A DNA stretch of 64,000 nt, from positions 619,001-683,000 of the forward strand of contig CAJZIA020000003.1 in assembly GCA_916048095.2 (NCBI GenBank), written 5' to 3'. This stretch comes from Sacculina carcini (taxonomy: Eukaryota; Arthropoda; Thecostraca; Sacculinidae). The position numbers and the translations under genes are program-made. How positions within the stretch are numbered: position 1 is the stretch's first letter; each line of letters begins with the position of its first letter. Shown in pieces: positions 31,154 to 40,296 of the stretch. Under the pieces are notes generated by a model. That model did not search any database, was not told where the DNA came from, and was given only the letters and a program-made list of their open reading frames with translations.

Positions 31154-31548
31154 TGACTAAGGCACAGTTGGTCTTTCGCGGTCCGATGATTCAGCGCGGA
31201 AGCGGTTTAGGAAGTATTTTCCGAGGCCTCATGCGCGTGATGGTACCTGCAATAAAAACAGTTGCCCGCCAACCAATCACCAAGAAAATTGCCAAGTCGG
31301 CACTAAAGACCGGTGTACGTTCGCTACAGGATGTGCTTGAAGGCGAGTCGGCCGGTGCAGCACTAAAGCATCGCTCCAAACAAGAAGCTCGGCACTTGCT
31401 TCAGACAGGTATAAATAGACTGAACCAAACACCCCCGGCTTCAGTCATTCGACGACCTGCGAAACGTACAGTTGTCAAGCGACGCCGACCGACACGTGTT
31501 TCCAGCGATATTTTTAATAATGCAAAACGTCCAAGAGGGAACATGTGA
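31153..31548 (+). CDS. Basic pVI/pX-like minor virion protein
   Basis: 131 aa from the ATG at 31153. The N-terminal part has RGSGLGSIFRGLMRVMVPAIK followed by alternating Ala/Lys segments (KKIAKSALKTGVRSLQDVLEG, SAGAALKHR), then a strongly basic C terminus (RRPAKRTVVKRRRPTR). The GxGLGSxFRG opening and the DVLEG motif are typical of a small Polinton/adintovirus virion protein likened to adenovirus core or lytic peptides. Its end overlaps the start of the major capsid gene in another frame. Confidence 0.8.
   Translation: MTKAQLVFRGPMIQRGSGLGSIFRGLMRVMVPAIKTVARQPITKKIAKSALKTGVRSLQDVLEGESAGAALKHRSKQEARHLLQTGINRLNQTPPASVIRRPAKRTVVKRRRPTRVSSDIFNNAKRPRGNM
31410..31446 (+). promoter_or_regulatory. 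TATA plus TCAGTC initiator for the major capsid gene
   Basis: TATAAATAG at 31410-31418 and TCAGTC at 31441-31446, about 33 bp from TATA to the predicted start base; the capsid ATG is at 31520. It lies inside the preceding coding region, so promoter and codons share sequence. Confidence 0.65.
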
Positions 31549-32809
31549 AATTGCCGAAGTATTTAGCCGACCTGCTCTGGAGACAAGCACCAAAGCATCG
31601 AAAACCTATGTCTATTATCCTGTGAGTCGATTAAACAGTCAGGGACCGTTTGAGTTTCATCTTCCTCCGCTAGGGTCGTCATCAACACGTCCGTCCAAGA
31701 CTAAACTCTACGGACGCGTCCGTATTGTGGAAAGTGATGGAAGTAATATCTCGGATACCGATAATGTAAGCGTGGTCAATCTGTTTCCACATGCACTCTT
31801 CAAACAAGTGGACTACCAGATTGGTGACACAATTATTTCCGACGCGTCGTCCATGTACGGCTATCGTGCCTATCTGGAAACGCTTTTGTCGTACAATAGC
31901 AACGCCAAAGCGGGACATTTACGTTCGGGCATGTGGTGTAAAGACACTTGCGGTCAAATGGACGAGACCGGCTCGGAAAACTCGGGATATACCGTACGTA
32001 AAGGATGGGTCGGCAAGAGTAAAGTGTTTGATTTCTGTATTCCGCTGCAACTGGACACCAACCACCAATGCCGTATACTGCCAAGCACCGTGTCCGAGAA
32101 AATAAAACTGGTACGCAATTCCGACAAGTTTGCTCTGCTGAGCGACGCTGACAATTACCGTATTGAGATTGACGAGCTTTGCTTGCACGTGGAAAAAATC
32201 ACACCACAAGACTCTGTGTGGGTAAACTTTCATAAACACTTGAGCAAAATTCCGGCCAGATACCCTATACCTCGCGTTCTCATGAAATCCTACACTCTGC
32301 CAAAGGGCAACATGGGTGGAACTCTAAACAATATTTTCACCTCCCAAGTGCCGCGTCAGTTGTTGTTGGGTATTGTCAGCACAGAAGCCTACCATGGTGC
32401 CATTGATAAAAATCCATGGAACTTTCAACACTACCAACTAAATAGTCTCCAATTTTTTGTCAACGGTGAACCGTTCCCCACGCAAGCGTATAGACCAAAT
32501 TTCGACAAGGGACTCTACATGCGATCCTACCTGTCCTTGTACGACGGCACCGGACTGGATACGGAGAATCAAGGTTTAGATATAACACACGCCGACTACG
32601 GTGCCGGTTATTCACTCTTCATTGTTGATTTGACTCCCGACCGGTGTGGCGGCGATCATTTACATCCCAAAGAATTTGGAAACGTGCGTTGTGAATTGAC
32701 ATTTGCTTCGGCATTGCCGGAAACTGTCAATGTCCTGATCTACGCCACGTTTGAAAACGAAATACAAATCGACAGCACGGGACGTGTGACTACCGACTTT
32801 CAAGTATGA
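31520..32809 (+). CDS. Major capsid protein (double jelly-roll, hexon-like)
   Basis: 429 aa from MQNVQEG at 31520 (the frame is open slightly upstream, without family support). Motifs of Polinton/adintovirus major capsids: PFEFHLPPLG near residue 38, TKLYGRVRIVESDG, NVSVVNLFPHALFKQVDYQIGD, YGYRAYLETLLSYNSNAK, and late FVNGEPFP and FIVDLTPD. The double-jelly-roll fold is inferred from the family. Forms trimeric capsomers. The stop overlaps the protease start (ATGA at 32806-32809). Length is normal for the family. Confidence 0.95.
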   Translation: MQNVQEGTCEIAEVFSRPALETSTKASKTYVYYPVSRLNSQGPFEFHLPPLGSSSTRPSKTKLYGRVRIVESDGSNISDTDNVSVVNLFPHALFKQVDYQIGDTIISDASSMYGYRAYLETLLSYNSNAKAGHLRSGMWCKDTCGQMDETGSENSGYTVRKGWVGKSKVFDFCIPLQLDTNHQCRILPSTVSEKIKLVRNSDKFALLSDADNYRIEIDELCLHVEKITPQDSVWVNFHKHLSKIPARYPIPRVLMKSYTLPKGNMGGTLNNIFTSQVPRQLLLGIVSTEAYHGAIDKNPWNFQHYQLNSLQFFVNGEPFPTQAYRPNFDKGLYMRSYLSLYDGTGLDTENQGLDITHADYGAGYSLFIVDLTPDRCGGDHLHPKEFGNVRCELTFASALPETVNVLIYATFENEIQIDSTGRVTTDFQV

Positions 32810-33288
32810 ACGCTGTCGAGCTAGAACAATTGCTGAGTGTTTTGCCCACATTTTGCGGTGTGTGGGCCTCGGATCGGTTGCGACATTTCACGTTTTCGCC
32901 CAACCAACGCATGTCTATTGTTGTCAATGTACAACCTCGCTGGCAACCCGGTCTTCATTGGGTGGTTTTTGCGTGGGATGGTGAAAATCTTCAATTCTTT
33001 GATTCATCTGGCACCCCACCCATCTGGCATCCTTCGTTTACCGAATTTATAAACAAGCATGGAGGTTATAAATGTTGTGTTGTAAGCACACGCATCATTC
33101 AAGCTGTTGAGACTGACGTGTGCGGACATTACTGTGCTCTATTTGTGTCATTGTTTGACGCCGGCTGGAATCTGCAAGATTTCGTCGCGTGCTTCACTGA
33201 CAAATTACACGTCAACAATCGACTTGTTGAGACGGTATGGTTATCCTTATCGACTGCGAAGGGTTTCAATATAAGGAATCACAACTAA
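32806..33288 (+). CDS. Adenain-like cysteine maturation protease
   Basis: 160 aa. The order of catalytic residues matches adenovirus protease: His 51 in PGLHWV, Asp 66 in FFDSSG, Gln 99 and Cys 106 in ETDVCGHYCA. GVWASDRL near the N terminus is also family-typical. Expected to cleave capsid precursor proteins during maturation. It starts inside the stop of the major capsid gene and its end overlaps the next gene by about 50 bp. Confidence 0.95.
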   Translation: MNAVELEQLLSVLPTFCGVWASDRLRHFTFSPNQRMSIVVNVQPRWQPGLHWVVFAWDGENLQFFDSSGTPPIWHPSFTEFINKHGGYKCCVVSTRIIQAVETDVCGHYCALFVSLFDAGWNLQDFVACFTDKLHVNNRLVETVWLSLSTAKGFNIRNHN

Positions 33289-33758
33289 TCGTCAAGGAGC
33301 TGGCCATATACGACATGATGTCCGGGTATATGTGGCACACAATACTGCCCGCACCACGGCAGGTTGTCAACCCTGAACGGCGCAGACATTTCACGTATTT
33401 GACCGCCACGCTGCACGGACTGGACTACCATTACAACCCCTACAGCACAACAAAGTACGAGCGCAAGCTGCGGGACGCCACTCGTCTCATCCAGAGCTTA
33501 GCTCCTGATCGGATTTACGCCAAGGGCTTGGACAAAGCTCACCGTCTATCCCAACTTCTCACCCTCAACATTGAAAACTTGGAAGATGTCCTACCGCCAG
33601 AATTCGCCTCAAGTGTTCGAACCACCCCAATCACATACGTTACGCCATGCCCATATGACCACACGTTCCCCACCAACTGTGCCCTTGTTAGATGTCAATA
33701 CTTTGGAAAAATCGCCTATGCCATGTATATGCCTGTGCCTCGCATGTTGCCGTTTTAA
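33237..33758 (+). CDS. DVEGFQ-like conserved Polinton protein
   Basis: 173 aa beginning MVILIDCEGFQYKESQLIVKELAIYD, the start of a family frequent in invertebrate Polintons and related elements (usually DVEGFQ...KELAI). Other family-like parts are LHGLDYHYN, the RIYAKGLDKAHRL segment, and a Cys/His region near the end (CPYDH, NCALVRC). The acidic pair in the first strand recalls DEDD/RNase H-fold nucleases, but activity is not established. Its TAA stop overlaps an AATAAA signal (33757-33762). Confidence 0.75.
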   Translation: MVILIDCEGFQYKESQLIVKELAIYDMMSGYMWHTILPAPRQVVNPERRRHFTYLTATLHGLDYHYNPYSTTKYERKLRDATRLIQSLAPDRIYAKGLDKAHRLSQLLTLNIENLEDVLPPEFASSVRTTPITYVTPCPYDHTFPTNCALVRCQYFGKIAYAMYMPVPRMLPF

Positions 33759-33791
33759 TAAATTGACAGTTTCAACAAGTGACTTTTTATT
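33757..33791. terminator. Convergent polyadenylation signals
   Basis: AATAAA on the plus strand at 33757-33762, overlapping the stop of the preceding gene, and AATAAA on the minus strand (TTTATT at 33786-33791) for the opposing gene. This marks the end of the long plus-strand gene block. Confidence 0.6.
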
Positions 33792-33886
33792 ATACGCGTC
33801 AAAATAAAACAAACATGGTAAATTCAAATGTATATTTGTTGCCGGGTTAAACATCCGAATAAATCCAAACGATGTAAAACATGAAA

Positions 33887-34531
33887 TCAACAAACTTTTC
33901 TCTTCTTGCGTCTCGGAGTTCCCGATGCCTCAACGGCCAGCACTTGTTCAAATCCCTCGCCATTGAACGGCTCGTAGCGACGTGTCTCCTTCAGATATTT
34001 CTTGCGGTCAATGTGGTAGCTGAGCGTAATTCGTTTGGCCCAGCGCATGGAGTTGCTTGTTTCGTTGGGCGGCTGAAACACTTGAGTTTCGTCTGCGCAC
34101 GTTAGCGCAACGTAGTCGATATTCATATCCATGCTATCGAATATAGTATCCAACAGCACGGTTCGCATTGCCCGACTCATGACAGTATCCAAAACAATTT
34201 GTAGCCGACTGTTCTTTTTGAATATTTTCACTCGCGCCGTGCGAATGTTCCAATACGGGTCAAAGTACTGTTCAAAGGACATGAGCTTTTCTAGTTTCTT
34301 GGCCAGTTTTCTGAATACGACGTTGGTCACCGGTTCTTTGGTCTCTGCAAAGAGTATCCAAATCCGTTGTTCTAGTGGCTTGCCGCATATTGTAGGATAA
34401 TTTGTGACAAAACTCACACCGTGCTGCTTCAGCGGTAGAATCCTCTCGGTCGTTTCGACTTGATCCGGTTGAGGCATACTAACACATGCCATGTTGAAAC
34501 TTGGTATTTGCGACATGAGGTCTTGAGACAT
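33887..34531 (-). CDS. Minus-strand Polinton protein, unknown function
   Basis: 214 aa and the only minus-strand gene of the element. It begins MSQDLMSQIPSF and ends in a basic cluster PRRKKRKVC that resembles a nuclear localisation signal. The middle is mixed alpha/beta in character (RIWILFAE, EQYFDPYWNIRTARVKIF, RLQIVLDTVMSRAMRTVLLDTIFDSMDM). I do not recognise the family. The opposite orientation, divergent promoter and NLS suggest an early regulatory or DNA-binding protein; that is inference. Confidence 0.75.
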   Translation of the reverse strand: MSQDLMSQIPSFNMACVSMPQPDQVETTERILPLKQHGVSFVTNYPTICGKPLEQRIWILFAETKEPVTNVVFRKLAKKLEKLMSFEQYFDPYWNIRTARVKIFKKNSRLQIVLDTVMSRAMRTVLLDTIFDSMDMNIDYVALTCADETQVFQPPNETSNSMRWAKRITLSYHIDRKKYLKETRRYEPFNGEGFEQVLAVEASGTPRRKKRKVC

Positions 34532-34595
34532 GTTGAGACGAAAATTTCACAAGCAGCGAGGCGTACACGTCAGCTCACAACCACTGCTCTCGTTC

Positions 34596-34627
34596 AACTG
34601 ACTGTCGTCGCTAACCGCTAGTTATAT
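34596..34627 (-). promoter_or_regulatory. TATA plus TCAGTT initiator for the minus-strand gene
   Basis: Read on the minus strand: TATAAC starting at 34626 and TCAGTT at 34601-34596, about 27 bp apart. The ATG follows at 34531. TCAGTT is the arthropod initiator consensus. Confidence 0.65.
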
Positions 34628-34975
34628 GTTGACTGCGCAATAGAACTTGTTTAGACTTGCATACTTGACTGTATGTCTGTATGTTAACTGCGCAATAGCA
34701 CTTGTTTAGACTTGACTGTATGTCTGTATGCTAACTGCGCAATAGCACTTGTTTAGACTTGCATACTTGACTGTATGTCTGTATGTTAACTGCGCAATAG
34801 CACTTGCATACTTGACTGTATGTCTGTATGTTAACTGCGCAATAAGACTTGCATACTTGACTGTATGTCTGTATGTTAACTGCGCAATAGCACTTGCATA
34901 CTTGGCTGTATGTCTGTATGCTAACTGCGCAATAAGACTTGCTCAGACTTGGTTGTATGCCAGCTGCGCATTATA
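34622..34975. repeat. Minisatellite in the divergent promoter region
   Basis: Six good copies plus degenerate edges of a 45-54-bp unit containing GACTGTATGTCTGTATGTTA, followed by ACTGCGCAATA and ACTTGCATACTT-type spacers. It lies exactly between the minus-strand gene and the rightmost plus-strand genes, so it may act as a shared enhancer. TGCGCAAT resembles a C/EBP-type site. The translated repeat gives a Leu/Tyr/Cys-rich peptide that I do not regard as a gene. Confidence 0.85.
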
Positions 34976-34985
34976 ATTTGTTGAA

Positions 34986-34992
34986 TATATAG
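34986..34992 (+). promoter_or_regulatory. TATA-like box for the rightmost genes
   Basis: TATATAG about 50 bp upstream of the ATG at 35039. No clear TCAGT initiator follows. Confidence 0.4.
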
Positions 34993-35038
34993 TACCGCAT
35001 GTCACAATTTTTCCCTAGTTGCTCACCAACCTTGGGTG

Positions 35039-35338
35039 ATGACGGACGTGCACATGTCGTGCGTATCTCCATCCACACAAATTCCCAACTATAATTATCG
35101 ATATATTGGCGGTCAGCAAAACAATCTGCAAATTCTCGCTGAATCGACCCAGGAATTCACCTCGTTCAAACAGTGTCTATCTACAGCACTCAAGGACGGT
35201 GTGTCCGTTCCCGATACATGGACTGCCGATCTCGAAATTATCTACGAAACTGCAGACGTCATTTATATTTTGAAGATTGACCGACAGATCAGTAAACACG
35301 TGTGCTCTCGCTGCGCCGCTCCGCGTCGCGCCCGCTAA
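35039..35338 (+). CDS. Unknown Polinton protein 1 of the right-end pair
   Basis: About 99 aa from the ATG at 35039. It contains YNYRYIGGQQNN and TWTADLEIIYETADVIYILKIDR, and ends in a Cys/Arg-rich tail (CSRCAAPRRAR). Not recognised. It shares a promoter region with the minus-strand gene and is followed 10 bp later by the next gene. Confidence 0.55.
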   Translation: MTDVHMSCVSPSTQIPNYNYRYIGGQQNNLQILAESTQEFTSFKQCLSTALKDGVSVPDTWTADLEIIYETADVIYILKIDRQISKHVCSRCAAPRRAR

Positions 35339-35347
35339 CACCCAAAC

Positions 35348-35722
35348 ATGGAATTGGAATTTAGATCGTCGTCGGAGGACGAAGGGTACAACTCTGACAA
35401 TGTTGTACCCCGTGAACACGCCTACAATCAATGCAGAAGACATTTCCTCGAACGCATGGAAAGGGCAGCCGAAACTGTTCTGCACGAATACGACCTCGGT
35501 AACCCTGACGCCGACAGCGATAAAGTATACTTTTTTGCAATATTTGACAATGAGGGTGCATTGCATGTGCCAACGCACGGATACCATTCATTCACCGAAT
35601 GCTATGGCGATGCTCAAGACATGTCTCTAGAACTTCCAAATTGTTTACGAGTCTTGATCATGTATGATCTGTTGACATTGTATTTCACTGTATTTGATAA
35701 TGAATACAACGGAATGGTTTGA
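35348..35722 (+). CDS. Unknown Polinton protein 2 of the right-end pair
   Basis: 124 aa. Acidic start MELEFRSSSEDEGYNSD, then a helix-like HAYNQCRRHFLERMERAAETVL, and a C-terminal half rich in aromatic and hydrophobic residues (KVYFFAIFDNEGALHV, LLTLYFTVFDNEYNG) that contains FAIFDNE and FTVFDNE, a possible internal duplication. Not recognised. Probably cotranscribed with the gene before it. Confidence 0.6.
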   Translation: MELEFRSSSEDEGYNSDNVVPREHAYNQCRRHFLERMERAAETVLHEYDLGNPDADSDKVYFFAIFDNEGALHVPTHGYHSFTECYGDAQDMSLELPNCLRVLIMYDLLTLYFTVFDNEYNGMV

Positions 35723-35929
35723 AACAAACAGTTTTGAAATATTTATACTCAAAGCAAAGACAGAAACGTTCCCCGTCAGTATGGTACCATCTCAAGGTCA
35801 CCTTGGATGATGCACAATCACGCATCGCGCACGTGATAGCAACTCTGCTTTTCTTAGCAGCTCTGCAACTCTGCAAAGTACCCCATGACCTCGGTGCAAT
35901 GCACACACCATGATAACGTGCTGACGTCA
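35723..35929. other. Right-end intergenic region
   Basis: No gene. It includes a CATCTCAAGGTCACCTTGGATG segment related to the terminal-repeat module, a diverged start of the right terminal repeat. Confidence 0.5.
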
Positions 35930-37330
35930 ACAGTGCTGACGTCAGCGCATGCGCAGTACATCAAACACATTCCCCGCCAGTCTGGCGCCATCTCAAGGTC
36001 ACCTTGGCTGATGCAATGCACACATCATGATACCGTGCTGACGTCTGCGCATGCGCAGTACATCAAACACATTCCCCGCCAGTCTGGCGCCATCTCAAGG
36101 TCACCTTGGATAATGCAATACACACACCATGATACCGTGCTGACGTCTGCGCATGCGCAGTTTAAACACACTTGATAAATATTTTTAAATCAACTTGTTT
36201 TAACACAATTAATTACCATAACCTAATATAATATACCAAATACGCGCACCACTATTGTATCATGTGCGCCACAAGTGCCTCACAATTCTATAAATTAATT
36301 AACATAACCAAATATAATAAACATTAATACGTGCGCCACAATTGTATCATGTGCGCCACAAGTGTCTCACAATTCTATAAATTAATTAATTAACATAACC
36401 AAATATAATAAACATTAATACGCGCGCCACAATTGTATAATGTGCGCCACAAGTGTCTCACAATTCTATAAATTAATTAACATAACCAAATATAATAAAC
36501 ATTAATACGCGCGCCACAATTGTATAATGTGCGCCACAAGTGTCTCACAATTCTATAAATTAAATTTAATTCTCAAACTAATTTAATAAACATTAATATG
36601 CGCGTCACAATTTTATCATGTGCGCCACAAGTGTCTCACAAATCTATAAATTAATTAGCATAACCAAATATACTAAACATTAATACGCGCGCCACTATTG
36701 TATCATGCGCGCCACATTTGTCTCACAATTCGAAATTAATTTAATTGTACACTCGTGCTTGCGCACTATATATACCACATTTAAACCATCCTCTTGAACC
36801 TCTACAATAGCCGAACTGCGTAAGACTCTGCTCGAACCCCGAGGACCTCGGTTCGAATCCCAGCCAGGTAAAAAACTTTCTTCACTCGACACTACACTCT
36901 ACACACAAATAATCGAAATATATAAGATGAATTAAATAAAATAAATAAATTAAATAAAATAAATAAAGTAAATCAATAAAATAAATAAATGAATTAATAA
37001 ATAAATAAATTGATTCAAATATGTATAGATGTCGCTGCTGCGCTCACAGGTACCAACGCTCACCATAGATGGCACCACTTCCGGTCAGGTCAGGTATAGG
37101 CAGCGCCACCGGTCAGGTATAGGCGGCGCCACTTCCAGTATAGAGGGCGCCACTTCCAGTATAGAGGGCGCCACATGTGCAAAAATGACGTCATAAGGGG
37201 GCGGGGCCTAAACCGTGCAAAAACCTGTGACGTCATAAGGGGGCGGGGCCTAAAGCGTGCAAAAAAAACCCTCCCCCTCCCCCCTTCCCCCACTCTGTGC
37301 AAATGTCACAAAGTGTACCGGCCTACTACT
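35930..37330 (-). repeat. Polinton right terminal inverted repeat
   Basis: Mirror of the left repeat: CRE-like TGACGTCAGC and NRF1-like palindromes (from about 35940), six roughly 90-bp subrepeats (about 36235-36740), a CACTCGTGCTTGCGCAC segment, the tRNA-like segment (B box 36850-36860), an AT-rich tract (36925-37015) and the GC-rich tip ending at 37330. On the plus strand the order is the same as in the satellite blocks. It has more subrepeats than the left repeat, so the two have diverged slightly in copy number. Confidence 0.93.
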
Positions 37331-37335
37331 CACAT

Positions 37336-37487
37336 ATAAACCATCTCTCTTGAACATCTACAATGGCCGAACCGCGTAAGACTCTGCTCGAACCCCGAGG
37401 ACCTCGGTTCGAATCCCAGCCAGGTAATAACTTTCTTCACTCAACACTAAACTCTACACACAAATAATCGAAATAAATTGGATGAAT
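37336..37487 (+). repeat. Satellite unit 6, second part (after the Polinton)
   Basis: Continues the block interrupted at 20444, starting after the duplicated CACAT, and carries the tRNA-like segment (B box 37406-37416). Confidence 0.93.
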
Positions 37488-38810
37488 TAAATAAAATAAA
37501 TAAAATAAAGAAAATAAATAAAATAAATAAAATAAATAAAATAAATAAAATAAATAAAATAAATAAAATAAATAAAATGAAGAAAATAAATAAAATAAAT
37601 AAAATAAATAAAATAAAGAAAAAAAATAAAATAAAAAAAATAAAGAAAATGAAGAAAATAAAGAAAATAAAGAAAATAAAGAAAATAAAGAAAATAAAGA
37701 AAATAAAGAAAATAAAGAAAATAAAGAAAATAAAGAAAATAAAGAAAATAAAGAAAATAAAGAAAATAAAGAAAATAAAGAAAATAAAGAAAATAAAGAA
37801 AATAAAGAAAATAAAGAAAATAAAGAAAATAAAGAAAATAAAGAAAATAAAGAAAATAAAGAAAATAAAGAAAATAAAGAAAATAAAGAAAATAAAGAAA
37901 ATAAAGAAAATAAAGAAAATAAAGAAAATAAAGAAAATAAAGAAAATAAAGAAAATAAAGAAAATAAAGAAAATAAAGAAAATAAAGAAAATAAAGAAAA
38001 TAAAGAAAATAAAGAAAATAAAGAAAATAAAGAAAATAAAGAAAATAAAGAAAATAAAGAAAATAAAGAAAACAAAGAAAATAAAGAAAATAAAGAAAAT
38101 AAAGAAAATAAAGAAAATAAAGAAAATAAAGAAAATAAAGAAAATAAAGAAAATAAAGAAAAATAAAGAAAATAAAGAAAATAAAGAAAATAAAGAAAAT
38201 AAAGAAAATAAAGAAAATAAAGAAAATAAAGAAAATAAAGAAAATAAAGAAAATAAAGAAAATAAAGAAAATAAAGAAAATAAAGAAAATAAAGAAAATA
38301 AAGAAAATAAAGAAAATAAAGAAAATAAAGAAAATAAAGAAAATAAAGAAAATAACTTAATATACCTAATACGCGCGCCACAATTGTATCATGTGCGTCA
38401 CAAGTGTTTCACAATTCTCTAAATTTATTTAATTAGCATAACATAATATAATAAACATTAATATACCAAATACGCGCGCCACAATTGTATCATGTGCATT
38501 TGTCTCACAACTCTAAATTAATTTAGTTAGCATAACCAAATATAATAAACATTAATATATCTAATACGTGCGCCACAATTGTATCATGTGCGCCACAAGT
38601 ATCTCACAATTCTATATATTAATTGTACACTCGTGCTTGCGCACTATATATACCACATATAAACCATCTCTCTTGAACATCTACAATGGCCGAACCGCGT
38701 AAGACTCTGCTCGAACCCCGAGGACCTCGGTTCGAATCCCAGCCAGGTAATAACTTTCTTCACTCAACACTAAACTCTACACACAAATAATCGAAATAAA
38801 TTGGATGAAT
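37488..38810 (+). repeat. Satellite unit 7 (type B, CACTCG)
   Basis: Tract 37488-38354, block 38355-38810; B box 38729-38739. The block is nearly identical to the unit 5 block. Confidence 0.9.
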
Positions 38811-40296
38811 AAAATAAAATAAATAAAATAAAGAAAATAAAGAAAATAAAGAAAATAAAGAAAATAAAGAAAATAAAGAAAATAAAGAAAATAAAGAAAA
38901 TAAAGAAAATAAAGAAAATAAATAAAATAAATAAAATAAATAAAATAAATAAAATAAAGAAAATAAATAAAATAAATAAAATAAATAAAATAAATAAAAT
39001 AAATAAAATAAATAAAATAAATAAAATAAATAAAATAAATAAAATAAATAAAATAAAGAAAATGAAGAAAATGAAGAAAATGAAGAAAATAAATAAAATA
39101 AATAAAATAAAGAAAATAAAGAAAATAAATAAAATAAATAAAATAAATAAAATAAATAAAATAAATAAAATAAAAAAATAAAGAAAATAAAGAAAATAAA
39201 GAAAATAAAGAAAATAAAGAAAATAAAGAAAATAAAGAAAATAAAGAAAATAAAGAAAATAAAGAAAATAAAGAAAATAAAGAAAATAAAGAAAATAAAG
39301 AAAATAAAGAAAATAAAGAAAATAAAGAAAATAAAGAAAATAAAGAAAATAAAGAAAATAAAGAAAATAAAGAAAATATAGATGACGTCAGCAGTGCTGA
39401 CTCAGCACTGCATTCAAGGTCACCTTGGCTGATGCAATGCACACACCATGATACCGCGCTGACGTCTGCGCATGCGCAGTACATCAAACACATTCCCCGC
39501 CAGTCTGGCGCCATCTCAAGGTTACCTTGAGATGGCGCACAATCACGCACCGCGTACGTGATACCGCGCTGACGTCTGCGCATGCGCAGTTTGAACAAAT
39601 CATTGTTATAGACATCTTCTACCATCCACCGTCTATTCACCCGTTTAAACACACTTGATAAATATTTTTCAAATTAATTTCATTATATTTTTTAATCAAC
39701 TTGTTTTAACACAACTAATTATCATAACCTAATATAATAAACATTAATATACGAAATACGTGCGCCACAATTATATCATGTGCGCCACAAGTGTCTCACA
39801 ATTCTATGAATTAATTTAATTCTCAAACTAATTTAAAAAACATTAACATACCTAATACGCGCGCCACAATTGTATCATGTGCGTCACAAGTGTTTCACAA
39901 TTCTCTAAATTTATTTAATTAGCATAACATAATATAATAAACATTAATATACCAAATACGCCCGCCACAATTGTATCATGTGCATTTGTCTCACAACTCT
40001 AAATTAATTTAGTTAGCATAACCAAATATAATAAACATTAATATATCTAATACGTGCGCCACAATTGTATCATGTGCGCCACAAGTATCTCACAATTCTA
40101 TATATTAATTGTACACTCGTGCTTGCGCACTATATATACCACATATAAACCATCTCTCTTGAACATCTACAATGGCCGAACCGCGTAAGACTCTGCTCGA
40201 ACCCCGAGGACCTCGGTTCGAATCCCAGCCAGGTAATAACTTTCTTCACTCAACACTAAACTCTACACACAAATAATCGAAATAAATTGGATGAAT
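38811..40296 (+). repeat. Satellite unit 8 (type A)
   Basis: Tract 38811-39377 with a GAAAATGAA cluster near 39058-39090; block 39378-40296; B box 40215-40225. Confidence 0.9.
39383..39590. promoter_or_regulatory. Representative CRE/MARE/NRF1-like module of type A blocks
   Basis: In this unit: TGACGTCA (CRE palindrome) at 39383-39390; TGCTGACTCAGCA, an exact T-MARE/AP-1-type palindrome inside the 19-bp palindrome CAGTGCTGACTCAGCACTG, at 39395-39407; and TGCGCATGCGCA, an exact NRF1-type palindrome, at 39467-39478 and 39577-39588. The same module recurs in every type A block. The NRF1 and CRE motifs are also next to the first-gene promoter in the Polinton left terminal repeat. Motif matches are seen; factor binding is inference. 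Confidence 0.7.

Larger units (their letters stand above)
20445..37330 (+). mobile_element. Polinton/Maverick (adintovirus-type) element, looks whole
   Basis: 16,886 bp with terminal inverted repeats of about 1.2 kb; the tips read AGTAGTAGGCCGGTACAC inward. It is flanked by an exact 5-bp duplication CACAT (20440-20444 and 37331-37335). It encodes the expected set: protein-primed DNA polymerase B, packaging ATPase, retroviral-type integrase, major and minor capsid proteins, adenain-like protease and accessory genes. No break is evident in the main frames. The two terminal repeats are very similar but not identical. It is younger than the satellite block it interrupts, so a recent insertion is likely. 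Polintons usually make a 6-bp duplication; here five bases match. Confidence 0.97.

Noticed and set aside
34749-34976. 75-codon repeat protein (AYLTVCLYVNCA units)
   Set aside because: Translation of the promoter minisatellite; unit length varies and the frame is not kept across all copies.
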